A stretch of 64,000 nt of DNA from contig NZ_CAIT01000009.1 of the NCBI RefSeq assembly GCF_000296815.2, positions 1,426,001 to 1,490,000 on the forward strand. Direction: 5' to 3'. This document shows positions 7,928-17,203 of this stretch, piece by piece (the stretch's first letter is position 1; each line of letters starts with the position of its first letter). This stretch comes from Fibrisoma limi BUZ 3. Lineage in GTDB: Bacteria; Bacteroidota; Bacteroidia; Cytophagales; Spirosomataceae. The position numbers and the translations under genes are program-made. Below the pieces are notes generated by a model. It saw nothing but the letters and a program-made list of their open reading frames with translations, was not told the DNA's origin and ran no database searches.

Positions 7928-8226
7928 AAATACTAAGACATGAAATTCAGCGTTTAGTGCCGAAGCGCCTGATTGCCTACAATATAGCAACCTTTCGAGC
8001 CTAAACAGAGTTAATGAAAGCCAGCGTCTCCGGTCGGCTAAATCGAATGTACTGACCTTTCCTGTCGTACCAGCCTACGAGACATGATACCTCCGTAAGC
8101 CGGCGAATCTAATATCATTCTAAGGTCGCGTTCGTATGTTCGCAGGACGAATACGCCGACTTAGGCTTGCAGTAAGAATTACCTCACCGGATTCCGTTTT
8201 TTGTTGCCAGTTAACAACCCTATACT
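7928..8226. other. Intergenic region between divergent sigma and lipoprotein genes
   Basis: About 300 bases separate the sigma operon from the lipoprotein gene on the opposite strand. A plus-strand frame overlapping its right end (8136-8330) has no domain and conflicts with the better lipoprotein gene. I see no RNA gene or strong hairpin. It presumably holds both divergent promoters. Confidence 0.5.
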
Positions 8227-8799
8227 ATGAGATTAGCGTATTGGCTTACGGCCGTGCTGATACTTGCTCTTTCAGGCTGCCGATTACGAGAGCGGGAAAA
8301 AGAACTCGACCAGCGCACTCAGGAGCTTGACCAGAAAGAGCAGCAGTTGGTACTACGGGAGCAACAGCTTAACCTGAAGGAAGCTGATCTGGCCAGACGG
8401 GAAAAAGCGCTCACTGCCCCATCCGATTCCACAAACGATTCAACCGTAGTGTATAATCCATACCTGGTGGGTCGGTGGTCGGTTCAGATGCGCTGTACAG
8501 AAACGTCGTGTGAGGGATCGGCCGTAGGAGACACTAAAACGGAGCAATGGGCCATCAATTACCGGGATAACCGGGTGTTTGCCCAGGCCGTAGCCAACAA
8601 TGAGTTATTCCGGGTATACACTGGTTCTTACAAACAGGATGCACTGATCCTGACGGCCCAGCAGGATTCTTTGGCGGCTAACACCAAAATAACCGTCAGT
8701 TTACGCTTCAAAACCTCCACTACCATGGAAGGCCAGCGCGAAATCGTTCGGGAAGGTATTTGCCGAATCGTGTATGCACTGGAACTGACGAAGTTATAA
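8227..8799 (+). CDS. Lipoprotein with N-terminal coiled coil
   Basis: The 190-residue product has a lipoprotein signal (MRLAYWLTAVLILALSGC, lipobox LSGC). An unusually regular charged coiled coil of about 45 residues follows, built on repeats like REKELDQRTQEL, DQKEQQLV and LREQQLNLKEADL. The C-terminal ~110 residues look like a small beta domain (VGRWSVQMRCTETSCEGSAVGD...), with a Cys pair that could form a disulfide. I do not recognise the family. The coiled coil may act as a rigid spacer from the membrane anchor. It lies 22 bases upstream of the antiporter gene and is probably co-transcribed with it. Confidence 0.75.
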   Translation: MRLAYWLTAVLILALSGCRLREREKELDQRTQELDQKEQQLVLREQQLNLKEADLARREKALTAPSDSTNDSTVVYNPYLVGRWSVQMRCTETSCEGSAVGDTKTEQWAINYRDNRVFAQAVANNELFRVYTGSYKQDALILTAQQDSLAANTKITVSLRFKTSTTMEGQREIVREGICRIVYALELTKL

Positions 8800-8821
8800 A
8801 TTTCACCCTTGTCCAATCAGC

Positions 8822-10906
8822 ATGATACTTATTGCAGATCTGGATTTTTCGCTGCCGCTGAAAAACCCGGTAATTATATTTTCGCTGGTATTATTTATCA
8901 TCCTGTTTGCGCCCATCCTTTTCAATCGCATTCGGATTCCGCACATCATCGGGCTGATTATTTCGGGTATTATCATTGGCCCGTATGGTCTGAACCTGCT
9001 CCGGCGAGATAGCAGCATCGTGCTGTTCGGTACGGTCGGGCTGTTGTACATTATGTTTATGGCCGGGTTAGAGATTGACCTGGAAGAATTTCGGAAGAGC
9101 CGCAACCGGATCATTACCTTCGGTTTGTACACGTTTCTGATTCCGATGGTTCTGGGTACGCTGGCCGCATTCTATTGGCTGGATTATACCTTACTCACGT
9201 CATTGCTATTGGCCAGTATGTTCGCGTCACATACGCTGCTGGCCTACTCAATTGTCAGTCGTTACGGCATCACACGTAACCCGGCAGTAACCCTAACCAT
9301 CGGGGGAACCATGATCACCGACGTACTGGCACTGCTGGTGCTGGCCACCATCGTTGGAATGACGAAAGGCGACATTAGTTCTGCCTTCTGGATACGGCTT
9401 ATTGTGTCGTTCGTGATTTTTGCCGCTATCGTGCTGTTCGGGTTTCCGCTCATTGCCCGCTGGTTTTTTAAAAAATACAACGACAACATCTCGCAGTACA
9501 TCTTTGTGCTGGCCCTGGTGTTTCTGGGCGCATTTTTAGCCGAAGCCGCCGGGTTAGAGGCCGTTATCGGTGCGTTTTTGTCAGGTTTGGCCCTCAATCG
9601 GTTTATTCCGCACTCGTCTCCGTTGATGAACCGCATCGATTTTGTTGGTAATGCTCTGTTCATACCATTCTTCCTGATTGGCGTCGGCATGCTGGTCGAT
9701 ATTCGGGTGCTGTTTAACGGTCTTGGTGCCCTCAAGGTAGCGGCCATCATGATTGGTGTTGCTGTTTTAGCCAAATACCTAGCTGCCTGGCTTACCCAGA
9801 AAACCTTCCGGCTAAGTGGTGAAGAGCGCCAACTGATTTTCGGCCTGAGTAACGCCCGGGCAGCCGCTACGCTGGCCATCGTACTGGTAGGCTATAACAT
9901 CATCACGGGCGAAACCGCCACCGGCGAACCGATTCGGCTGCTGAACGAGGACGTACTGAACGGTACGATCCTGTTGATTCTCATAACATGTACCATCAGT
10001 TCGCTCACGGTCGAGAAAGCCTCTGGCCGAATTGCGCTGTTGAGTGAAGAAGAAGGACGTATTACCCCCGACACTGCCGAAAAAATAATGATCTCGCTGG
10101 CTTACCCCGAAACGGTAACCGACCTGGTCAACCTGGGACTGATGCTGAAACCAGCCAGAAGCACCGCACTGCTCTACGCCTTGCACGTTGTGGATGAAGA
10201 GGACAACCAGAACGGCCGTATCGCCGGAAAAAAGATGCTGGACCTGGCGCTAAGGCACGCAGCCGCTACCGACAACGAGCTTATTCCGATTACCCGTTTT
10301 GACGCTAACATCAGCAATGGGATTATCTACACCATTAAGGAACAGAACATTACCGACGTTGTTATCGGTCTGCATCACGAAGCAGGCGCGAATGAATTTT
10401 TCGGCCCCATTGCTGAGCAGATCCTGAAGCGGGTGCCGGAAACCATTTACATTTATAAAACGACCCAGCCGTTAAATACGCTCCAACGGATGGTAGTGGC
10501 GGTTCCACCTAAAGCCGAACTAGAACCGGGTTTTGGGCACTGGTACGATAAAATCACAAACCTAGCCAGGGAAGCGGGCCTGGATATGCTGTTTTACGCC
10601 CATCCGGATACCATACGCCATCTGGAGAAGATCAGCCACCGTAGCACCAGTTCACTTCGGATCGCTTTCAAAAAGTTTCAGAACTGGAGCGACTTTCTGA
10701 TCCTCGGCCGCGAAATCAAGCCCAACGATCTGTTCATGATTATTTCGTCGCGCAAAGGGCATCCTTCCTACAGTGGGCATCTCGACAAGCTACCCTACTA
10801 CCTGACTTCTTATTTTGAAAGCAATAGTTTCATTATTCTGTATCCTAAGCAATTGGAAACAGCCAGCCTGAATGTAGAACTCTTTACAATCCTCCCTCCC
10901 CGGTAG
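8822..10906 (+). CDS. CPA2 (Kef/NhaP-like) cation:proton antiporter with UspA-like tail
   Basis: This is a 694-residue membrane protein. The first ~390 residues form a Na+/H+ exchanger domain of the CPA2 type with about 12 hydrophobic segments. It includes FMAGLEIDLEEF (segment 3), HTLLAYSIVSRYGI, TMITDVLALLVLA with the conserved ion-pathway Asp, and EAAGLEAVIGAFLSGLALNR. The C-terminal ~280 residues are soluble and contain a universal-stress-protein-like fold (ALLYALHVVDEED..., ITDVVIGLHHEAGANEFFG, EQILKRVPETIYI). That tail may sense nucleotide and gate transport. It exchanges monovalent cations for protons in the inner membrane. Whether K+ or Na+ is used cannot be read from the sequence. 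Confidence 0.9.
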   Translation: MILIADLDFSLPLKNPVIIFSLVLFIILFAPILFNRIRIPHIIGLIISGIIIGPYGLNLLRRDSSIVLFGTVGLLYIMFMAGLEIDLEEFRKSRNRIITFGLYTFLIPMVLGTLAAFYWLDYTLLTSLLLASMFASHTLLAYSIVSRYGITRNPAVTLTIGGTMITDVLALLVLATIVGMTKGDISSAFWIRLIVSFVIFAAIVLFGFPLIARWFFKKYNDNISQYIFVLALVFLGAFLAEAAGLEAVIGAFLSGLALNRFIPHSSPLMNRIDFVGNALFIPFFLIGVGMLVDIRVLFNGLGALKVAAIMIGVAVLAKYLAAWLTQKTFRLSGEERQLIFGLSNARAAATLAIVLVGYNIITGETATGEPIRLLNEDVLNGTILLILITCTISSLTVEKASGRIALLSEEEGRITPDTAEKIMISLAYPETVTDLVNLGLMLKPARSTALLYALHVVDEEDNQNGRIAGKKMLDLALRHAAATDNELIPITRFDANISNGIIYTIKEQNITDVVIGLHHEAGANEFFGPIAEQILKRVPETIYIYKTTQPLNTLQRMVVAVPPKAELEPGFGHWYDKITNLAREAGLDMLFYAHPDTIRHLEKISHRSTSSLRIAFKKFQNWSDFLILGREIKPNDLFMIISSRKGHPSYSGHLDKLPYYLTSYFESNSFIILYPKQLETASLNVELFTILPPR

Positions 10907-10954
10907 TCAGCGATTGTTGCATTTGTCTGGTTTATCGAAATCAGATTAATAAAA

Positions 10955-10991
10955 AGAGTCCGGCAAAGGACTGTGCCTTCAACCGGACTCT
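10955..10991. terminator. Hairpin terminator between convergent genes
   Basis: The arms AGAGTCCGG (10955-10963) and CCGGACTCT (10983-10991) enclose a 19-base loop. On the minus strand the stem is followed directly by five U residues, making it a good intrinsic terminator for the Ser/Thr-rich gene. It can also serve the antiporter on the plus strand. Confidence 0.75.
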
Positions 10992-11019
10992 CACTGTAAA
11001 AAATGCTTACGTCAGCGAA

Positions 11020-11337
11020 CTAACGACGCGGAGGGTTACCGCTGGTGCTGCTTTTCGGCTGTTGTGTAGCGGTTGTTGACGAGCTACCAGTCGTTGTACC
11101 TGATGTTGCCGTCATTGACCCGCTGGTGCTACCAGTAGTCGTTGGGCTTGTCGACATAGTGCCTGACGATGTTGAGCTGCCCTGGCTACCATACGAACTT
11201 CCGCTCGTAGCCGTTGAGCTTTGCGTACCAGTTGAGGTACCAGAAGTAGAGTTGTTCGATGAGTTAGTCGATTGAGCATTGGCTGCGAAGGCGGTAAGCG
11301 CAACGAGTAACGCGCTGGCTGCTACTACTTTTTTCAT
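11020..11337 (-). CDS. Ser/Thr-rich low-complexity secreted protein
   Basis: The 105-residue product has a standard signal peptide (MKKVVAASALLVALTAFAANAQ). The remainder is almost entirely Ser, Thr, Gly and Gln with a few Tyr and Met, ending QPKSSTSGNPPRR. No globular domain is expected. The ATG, the signal peptide and the dedicated terminator argue that it is a real gene, despite an open antisense frame. Such proteins could be O-glycosylated (Bacteroidota glycosylate at D-S/T motifs, which are rare here) or form extended surface structures. No function can be assigned. Confidence 0.7.
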   Translation of the reverse strand: MKKVVAASALLVALTAFAANAQSTNSSNNSTSGTSTGTQSSTATSGSSYGSQGSSTSSGTMSTSPTTTGSTSGSMTATSGTTTGSSSTTATQQPKSSTSGNPPRR

Positions 11338-11393
11338 AACTTGATTGATTTATGGTTTAAATTAAAATTGACTTGCGTGTCCAATCCGCTCAA

Positions 11394-12344
11394 CTACTTG
11401 ACGTCAAAGCGGGTATCACCAATCAGGAAGCCCTCTGCGTAGATCTCTACGGTGTAGTTACCTGGTTTAAAGGCGCTTTCCTTACGGAAAAGTATGTTTA
11501 CTTCCTGATCGTTATTCTCAAAAGGTACGGTCTGTCGGATGCTGTAGCCAATTTCCCGCCCTTCAAAAGGTATCACACCGCCTACTCCGCTTTCGCTGAC
11601 AACAGCCCCGTTAGCATCGAGTATGCGTATGTAAATGTCTTTGTCGTTCTTCACCGCCACCGCGTTAGATGGCATGATGAATGATATTTTCAGCCGGTCG
11701 ATCCGCGACGCTTTGTAGCTACCTCCCCGGCGTTCTTTCCCATTCGCTGCGAGCGCGATTACCTCCGCGTTAACCGCTTTCATGGCCGACGCTAACGTTA
11801 CCTGGTTCTTCAACTCGGCGTTTTGAAGCGAGTAGTCGGCCAGTGTCTGTGTCAATGCCTCTTTTTCGGTCTTCAGCCCCTCGTTCTCGCTGAGTACGTT
11901 TTGCTTTTCCTCTTCGAGTGCCCGGGTTCTGCTCCGCAGCAAGCCATTTTCGTCCCGGAGCTTTTGCAGGTCAAACTCGCTCTGGGCCAGAAAATTCTTG
12001 TAATCTTTTATCTTCAGGTTGTATTGTTGAATCGAAAAAGAGAGATCAGACTTTAGCTTTTTCTTGTCGTTCTCTAACTGCCACTTTATCTGTTCCAGCG
12101 CAGCAACGCTACCGCCAAGCCGACGAACCTCTACTAACTTCTGGTCGAGTACGGTTGAAATGGAATCAAGCCGTTGTTGCGTAGAAGCAAACTGTTCCAC
12201 TTTGACCGCCAGCAGCTTCTGTACTTCCAGCGCTTCATTCCGGGAATCCATGAACAGGTAAGCCAGCAGGGCCGTGATACCCACCAGGGCCGCAATAGCC
12301 ATGGTTACCAATCCCTGTTTAGCTGATGTCGCTTCTACTTCCAT
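11394..12344 (-). CDS. Membrane-anchored coiled-coil protein
   Basis: The 316-residue protein has one N-terminal transmembrane helix (MAIAALVGITALLAYLFM). About 165 residues of coiled coil follow (FASTQQRLDSISTVLDQKL, LREENGLL-like heptads). A C-terminal beta domain (residues ~205-316, SYKASRIDRLKISFIMPSN..., YTVEIYAEGFLIGDTRFDVK) resembles a small Ig-like fold. I chose the ATG at 12344 because GGGAAG lies just upstream on that strand; an in-frame GTG at 12380 adds 12 poor residues. The family is not recognised by name. The layout suggests an inner-membrane protein with a periplasmic stalk and head. The two-component genes begin directly upstream on the same strand. Confidence 0.75.
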   Translation of the reverse strand: MEVEATSAKQGLVTMAIAALVGITALLAYLFMDSRNEALEVQKLLAVKVEQFASTQQRLDSISTVLDQKLVEVRRLGGSVAALEQIKWQLENDKKKLKSDLSFSIQQYNLKIKDYKNFLAQSEFDLQKLRDENGLLRSRTRALEEEKQNVLSENEGLKTEKEALTQTLADYSLQNAELKNQVTLASAMKAVNAEVIALAANGKERRGGSYKASRIDRLKISFIMPSNAVAVKNDKDIYIRILDANGAVVSESGVGGVIPFEGREIGYSIRQTVPFENNDQEVNILFRKESAFKPGNYTVEIYAEGFLIGDTRFDVK

Positions 12345-12418
12345 TGTCTTCCCGAAAGTGACTGCACAAAACAAGAACACGCAACTTAATGCGGACTTAA
12401 TCTCACTTTAAATTTACC

Positions 12419-13798
12419 TTAAAATTGCCCGAGGCTGGCCAGCGTAAGTGTAAACGCCGTGCCCCCGGTCGTGGAGCTTACTGAAATGCTGCCTTGGTGC
12501 ATTTGGGTTATCTGAGCAACAACAGCCAGGCCGACGCCATGTCCTTTGCTCGACTGCGCCGTTGCGTCGCTGCGGAAGAAGGGCTCAAAGATGTAAGGCA
12601 AATCAGCTTCAGGAATCGGGAGCCCTTCGTTCGACACAACGACTGTTAGCTTGCCATCCTGAGCCCTGAAGTCAACCTGAGCCGTTTTTGCCGGCGAAAA
12701 TTTACACGCATTATCGACCAGGTTCATCAGAAGAACACGCAGAGAAGGCCGGTTACCCTGTGTAAGCAGCGATTCTTCATCATCCGGGAAGTCAATGAAG
12801 TTAAGCTGAACCACGCTATTGGGGTGCCACTCCTGATAGTGAGTTTTTACTTCCCAAAGCAGTTCATCCACCCGAACCGGCTCAAGCGGTACGTTGCTGA
12901 CCTGAATCGATACGTTCGCCAGCTCCAATAACGTAGTGGTTAGTTGCGTTAAGGTGCGCGTATCCTCCTGTAGCGACCTGAGGGTGCGCTCATACGCACC
13001 GGCGTCTCGCTTCTGGATGAGAGCTACGTCGATCTGCGAATTGATCTTAGTCAATGGGTTTTTCAGCTCATGCGATACGTTCGCAATGAACATCTTCTGC
13101 GTATCGATGGCCTGTTCAATACGGTCAAGTAGTCGATTAAACGTAGTCACCAGCGCTCCAATCTCATCAAAGCGATTCGGGTGCTCAACGCGCTTCTCAA
13201 CATTGGCAGGATAGATGGCATTCACCTGTTCAATAATTCCCGACATGGGGGCCAGTGCCCGATCCGCAAAGAACCATCCCACAACCCCCAGCAGAAAGAT
13301 GGCGGCCAGCACCATAACCAGCAGAATCTTCTTTAAGTCGTCCAGCGCATCATTGCCTGGCTGGTCAATCCCACTGACGATAATCCAGTTGCCGCCTTTT
13401 GTGTTATTCAGGTAGATAGCAACAAGCTGATACTCGTTTTGTCGAAGATACTGGGTTTCGACCCCTGGTTGCAGCCTTGGGATTATCTGTTCGTGCAGTT
13501 GACTATTGGCCGGGTTTGTCGTGAACAGAAAGGTTTTCGACTTCTCATTGTAAACCGAGATGGTTTCGTTGAGCAGCGGATTTTTAACGGCTGCATCGAC
13601 GAGTCGAATAACGGTCGTATCGGCTCGCTGTACATCAAAAAGCAACGTAGTGGTGGTGATAGCCCGGTCCTCAAGTCGTTTGTAAAAACGCTTTTCCAGG
13701 TAAAGCTCACTGAAGAAATACACCCCAATCGAAAAAAACAGAAGAATGAGCGTTACCAGGAAGGCAAACTGGCCGGTAAGTCGAGTCCGTATGTTCAT
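12419..13798 (-). CDS. HAMP-domain sensor histidine kinase
   Basis: This 459-residue inner-membrane kinase has a first transmembrane helix (FAFLVTLILLFFSIGVYFF), a periplasmic sensor of about 130 residues and a second helix (LLVMVLAAIFLLGVVGWFF). HAMP follows (LAPMSGIIEQVNAIYPANV...). The HisKA H box is FIANVSHELKNPLTKI, with the phosphoacceptor His near residue 245. The HATPase boxes are NLVDNACKFS, the divergent G1 VVSNEGLPIPEADLPYIFEPF and the G2 GHGVGLAVVAQI. The gene starts 2 bases after the stop of the response regulator, so they form one operon and a cognate pair. The family resembles RprX/CusS-like kinases; the signal is unknown. Confidence 0.95.
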   Translation of the reverse strand: MNIRTRLTGQFAFLVTLILLFFSIGVYFFSELYLEKRFYKRLEDRAITTTTLLFDVQRADTTVIRLVDAAVKNPLLNETISVYNEKSKTFLFTTNPANSQLHEQIIPRLQPGVETQYLRQNEYQLVAIYLNNTKGGNWIIVSGIDQPGNDALDDLKKILLVMVLAAIFLLGVVGWFFADRALAPMSGIIEQVNAIYPANVEKRVEHPNRFDEIGALVTTFNRLLDRIEQAIDTQKMFIANVSHELKNPLTKINSQIDVALIQKRDAGAYERTLRSLQEDTRTLTQLTTTLLELANVSIQVSNVPLEPVRVDELLWEVKTHYQEWHPNSVVQLNFIDFPDDEESLLTQGNRPSLRVLLMNLVDNACKFSPAKTAQVDFRAQDGKLTVVVSNEGLPIPEADLPYIFEPFFRSDATAQSSKGHGVGLAVVAQITQMHQGSISVSSTTGGTAFTLTLASLGQF

Positions 13799-13800
13799 CG

Positions 13801-14481
13801 TTACGACTGAATCTTGACGACGTAACCCATGCCAATCTGCGTGTGCAGGATCTTGGGTTCAAAATTCTTGTCAATCTTTTTTCGCAGGAAATTAATGTAC
13901 ACCTCAATGACATTAGTACCGGTGTCGAAAGTCACATCCCACAGCTTTTCGGCTAATTCAACCTTCGATATCACCCGCCCCTGATTACGCAGGAAGTATT
14001 CGAGTAACTGAAATTCCTTGGCAGTCAGGGCGATTTCCTTACCTGCCCGCATCACCTGCTTCGTATCCGGGTTCAGTTCAAGGTCCGCAATTTTAAGCAG
14101 TGTCGCGCCCTGAACAATGGCCCCCTGCCGACGAGTAAGTGCTCTGACCCGGGCCATAAGTTCGCGAAACTCGAAGGGCTTGACCAGGTAATCGTCGGCC
14201 CCGGCATCCAGCCCGATAATTTTGTCATCGAGTGTACTCAGCGCCGTCAGCATCAGGATCGGTGTCGCTACCTGAGCCGCCCGGAGCTTGCGGCATAGCT
14301 CAAGCCCATTTATTCCAGGGAGAATAATGTCGGATATGATCAGCGAATAGGCCGTTCGGGTCGCCAGTTCATAACCAAAGGTACCGTCGTAGGCTACGTC
14401 GACTTCCCATTGGTGCTCCTCCAGTCCCTGTTTAATGCTCTGGATTGTTTTAACTTCATCTTCAATAATGAGGATCTTCAT
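13801..14481 (-). CDS. OmpR/PhoB-family response regulator
   Basis: The 226-residue regulator has a receiver domain (IIEDEVKT acidic pocket, phosphoacceptor Asp51 in IISDIILPG, the Thr of LMLTALS, and the Lys of DDYLVKPFEF). A winged-helix DNA-binding domain follows (LTAKEFQLLEYFLRNQGRVISK and TNVIEVYINFLRKKID). It is the first gene of the pair and would be phosphorylated by the downstream HAMP kinase. It is a close fit to the RprY/CusR type common in Bacteroidota. Its regulon cannot be inferred here. The coiled-coil membrane protein further downstream on the same strand is one candidate. Confidence 0.95.
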   Translation of the reverse strand: MKILIIEDEVKTIQSIKQGLEEHQWEVDVAYDGTFGYELATRTAYSLIISDIILPGINGLELCRKLRAAQVATPILMLTALSTLDDKIIGLDAGADDYLVKPFEFRELMARVRALTRRQGAIVQGATLLKIADLELNPDTKQVMRAGKEIALTAKEFQLLEYFLRNQGRVISKVELAEKLWDVTFDTGTNVIEVYINFLRKKIDKNFEPKILHTQIGMGYVVKIQS

Positions 14482-14672
14482 ACTATCAGCTCTCTAACTA
14501 AAACGTGTACAAGGAGTATTCCTGATCAGCCAAATTGTACTTTCCGCCATCATCGGTACGTTCAGGCTGAAAGTTAGGACCACTTATCAACACCTACCTG
14601 AAACCTGCTGCCAGTTCCTATTCAATGGAGCATCCGGCCGGAATCGTTACTGACCTTCAGCAAATTTTTTCG

Positions 14673-14680
14673 TAGTTTTG
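14673..14680 (+). promoter_or_regulatory. Candidate -7 box for the UvrD-like helicase gene
   Basis: TAGTTTTG matches TAnnTTTG, about 90 bases before the ATG at 14769. The spacer downstream contains the TCCAATGTCCAGC/GCTGGATATTGGAT word pair, which would lie in the 5' leader. Confidence 0.35.
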
Positions 14681-14698
14681 ATTGTTATCTGTATAGGT

Positions 14699-14762
14699 GC
14701 TGGATATTGGATTTCTGAACGGTAGCGTATCGATCCAATGTCCAGCATCTATTGTCTAACGT
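14699..14762. repeat. Imperfect inverted repeat of TCCAAT/ATTGGA words
   Basis: GCTGGATATTGGAT at the left and ATCCAATGTCCAGC at the right pair imperfectly around a ~20-base loop, followed by TGTCTAACGTCTT. The same vocabulary (TCCAATATCTAACG, GTCTAACGTCTTA) recurs at 27043-27155. It lies in the probable leader of the helicase gene. Confidence 0.5.
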
Positions 14763-14768
14763 CTTCTT

Positions 14769-17072
14769 ATGGTTGATTATATATCAGGGTTGAACGAACC
14801 GCAGCGGCAGGCCGTCATGCACGGCAACGGGCCGTTGATGATTATAGCGGGTGCCGGTTCGGGCAAAACCCGCGTGCTGACGTACCGCATTGCATACCTT
14901 ATCGAAAACGGCGTTGATCCCTTCCGAATTTTGGCCCTGACGTTTACCAACAAGGCCGCAGGTGAAATGCGTCACCGGATTGAAAAGGTGGTTGGCAACG
15001 AAGCCCGTAATATCTGGATGGGTACGTTCCACTCCGTATTCGCCAAAATTTTGCGTATTGAAGCCAGGGCGATTGGCTATACCAGCAACTTCTCTATCTA
15101 CGATACCGACGATTCCAAGTCGTTGCTCCGGAGCATCATCAAGGAGATGGGCCTGGACGATAAAGTGTACCGGGCGAACAACGTATTCGGGCGGATTTCT
15201 GGAGCCAAGAACAGACTCATCGGGCCGGACGACTACCTGAACAACCCGGTCATTCAGGCTGATGATGCATCAGCACGAATGCCGGAGATCGGCCGGATCT
15301 ATAAGCAGTATAGCCTGCGATGCTTCCAGGCCAATGCCATGGACTTCGACGATCTCCTGTTCAATACCAACGTTCTGTTCCGCGACCACCTGGACATTCT
15401 GCACAAATATCAGCATAAGTTTCAGCATGTAATGGTCGATGAGTTCCAGGATACCAACGTATCGCAATACCTCATCACTCGTAAGCTGGCGGCCGTACAC
15501 CAGAACATCTGCGTGGTGGGCGACGATGCGCAAAGTATCTACGCGTTCCGGGGAGCCAACATCGAAAACATCCTGAACTTCCAGCGTGACTACGGTAAAG
15601 AGAACGTTAAGATCGTTAAGCTGGAGCAAAACTACCGCTCCACGAAGACAATTGTTCAGGCGGCTAACTCGATCATTGCCCGGAACAAAAACCAACTGGA
15701 AAAACACGTCTTCACCGACAATGAAGACGGTCCGCTGATCGAAATTATCAAAGCCTCGTCGGACAATGAAGAAGGGCGGCTCATCGCTTCGTCCATCTTC
15801 GAGGCCAAGATGAACGACTCGCTCATTAACAATGACTTCGCGATCCTGTATCGGACCAACGCCCAGTCGCGGGCTTTCGAGGAGGCTCTGCGGAAGGTGA
15901 GCATCAAGTACCGTATCATCGGCGGCCTGTCGTTCTACCAGCGCAAAGAAATCAAGGATTTGATTGCGTACCTGCGCTTTACGGTCAACCAGAACGACGA
16001 GGAAGCCTTCAAGCGGATCATTAACCTGCCTAAGCGAGGTATCGGCGACACCACGGTAGCCAAGATTGCGGTTCTGGCGGCCGAAAAACAGGAATCGATC
16101 TGGGGAATTGTTAGTGAGATTACCAAACACGTAGCGGGCCGGGCCGGTATCGCGATCGAGGGCTTCGCCGATTTGATCAAGAGCTTTATGCTTCTTCTGG
16201 ACAAAAAAGATGCCTTTGAGGTAGCCTCTCACATTGCGAAGGCGTCCGGTCTGCTGAAGGAGTTATACGAGGACAAAACCGTAGAAGGGCTGGCGCGTTA
16301 TGAGAACGTTCAGGAATTGCTGAACGCCATCAAGGAGTTCGTCGACAATCCCGAAAACGACGACAAGAGCCTGGGGGCATTCCTGCAAACGGTTTCGCTG
16401 CTGACCACCGCCGATGAAAAAGAAGACGACGGTGACAATGACAAAGTGACGATGATGACCATCCACGCGGCTAAGGGGCTGGAGTTCAAGTACGTCTACA
16501 TCGTTGGTCTGGAAGAAGATCTGTTCCCCAGCCAGATGATGCTCGAAAGCCGCAACGACCTCGAAGAAGAACGGCGACTGTTCTACGTAGCCATCACCCG
16601 CGCCGAGAAACGCCTGACGATGTCCTACGCCGAAACGCGATACAACTACGGCCGACTGAAGGTTTGCGAACCGAGCCGGTTCCTGATGGAAATGGACCAG
16701 CGCTACCTGAAGATGTCGCGGATGCGGTCGATTTCGCAGGAGTCTCATGGCTACGAGCGTCCCGAACGGGAAGTTCGAGATCGTACCGAAACACCATCGG
16801 GCGGCTCCATGAGCTTCGTGCGGTCACTGGCCCAACGTACGGCGCAACGCCAGGCCCCGCAGCCGACGTCAACGCATACCCCGTCTGCCGACTTTGCGCC
16901 CAGCGATACGTCGAAGCTGGCTCCGGGTATGAAAGTTGAACACCTGAAGTTTGGCTTCGGCATCGTGAAGAGCATGGATGTTAATGGCACCGAGCGCAAG
17001 GCAACCATCCAGTTTGATACAGCCGGTGAGCGTACGTTGTTGTTGAGCTTTGCGAAGCTGAGGATTGTATAA
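14769..17072 (+). CDS. pcrA: UvrD/PcrA-family ATP-dependent DNA helicase
   Basis: This 767-residue SF1A helicase unwinds DNA 3' to 5' in nucleotide-excision and replication repair. Visible motifs are the Q motif (LNEPQRQAV), Walker A AGAGSGKT at residues 27-34, Ia (ALTFTNKAAGEM), Walker B VDEFQDTN, III (GDDAQSIYAFRGA), IV (LEQNYRST), V (MMTIHAAKGLEF) and VI (VAITRAEKRL). The C-terminal tail (LAPGMKVEHLKFGFGIVKSMD...) is the Tudor-like RNA-polymerase-interacting domain typical of PcrA/UvrD. The length is normal. I use pcrA for the family; uvrD would be an equally acceptable name. A terminator follows directly. Confidence 0.95.
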   Translation: MVDYISGLNEPQRQAVMHGNGPLMIIAGAGSGKTRVLTYRIAYLIENGVDPFRILALTFTNKAAGEMRHRIEKVVGNEARNIWMGTFHSVFAKILRIEARAIGYTSNFSIYDTDDSKSLLRSIIKEMGLDDKVYRANNVFGRISGAKNRLIGPDDYLNNPVIQADDASARMPEIGRIYKQYSLRCFQANAMDFDDLLFNTNVLFRDHLDILHKYQHKFQHVMVDEFQDTNVSQYLITRKLAAVHQNICVVGDDAQSIYAFRGANIENILNFQRDYGKENVKIVKLEQNYRSTKTIVQAANSIIARNKNQLEKHVFTDNEDGPLIEIIKASSDNEEGRLIASSIFEAKMNDSLINNDFAILYRTNAQSRAFEEALRKVSIKYRIIGGLSFYQRKEIKDLIAYLRFTVNQNDEEAFKRIINLPKRGIGDTTVAKIAVLAAEKQESIWGIVSEITKHVAGRAGIAIEGFADLIKSFMLLLDKKDAFEVASHIAKASGLLKELYEDKTVEGLARYENVQELLNAIKEFVDNPENDDKSLGAFLQTVSLLTTADEKEDDGDNDKVTMMTIHAAKGLEFKYVYIVGLEEDLFPSQMMLESRNDLEEERRLFYVAITRAEKRLTMSYAETRYNYGRLKVCEPSRFLMEMDQRYLKMSRMRSISQESHGYERPEREVRDRTETPSGGSMSFVRSLAQRTAQRQAPQPTSTHTPSADFAPSDTSKLAPGMKVEHLKFGFGIVKSMDVNGTERKATIQFDTAGERTLLLSFAKLRIV

Positions 17073-17105
17073 GTGTAGCCTGGACGGCTACGTCCGGGTT
17101 ACGTT

Positions 17106-17137
17106 AAGCCCGGGCCAGTTATGGCTCGGGCTTTTTT
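17106..17137 (+). terminator. Intrinsic terminator after the helicase gene
   Basis: AAGCCCG (17106-17112) pairs with CGGGCTT (17127-17133) and is followed by a six-base T run (17132-17137). This is a classical Rho-independent terminator for the plus-strand helicase gene. Confidence 0.85.
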
Positions 17138-17203
17138 ATGAACAGACACGGTAGATTGCAATAGTATCTTCTTTTTGTTCTGAAGATAAGTCCTGCCGTA
17201 TCT

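Noticed and set aside
11045-11275. Plus-strand frame antisense to the Ser/Thr-rich gene
   Set aside because: Its Val/Leu/Pro-rich product is the complement of Ser/Thr codons. The minus frame has a proper signal peptide and terminator.
12345-12380. Upstream GTG start for the coiled-coil membrane protein
   Set aside because: It adds 12 residues before the expected helix and lacks a ribosome-binding site, whereas GGGAAG precedes the ATG at 12344.
15270-16232. 320-codon minus-strand frame inside the helicase gene
   Set aside because: It is a long shadow frame. The plus strand encodes every UvrD motif across the same bases.
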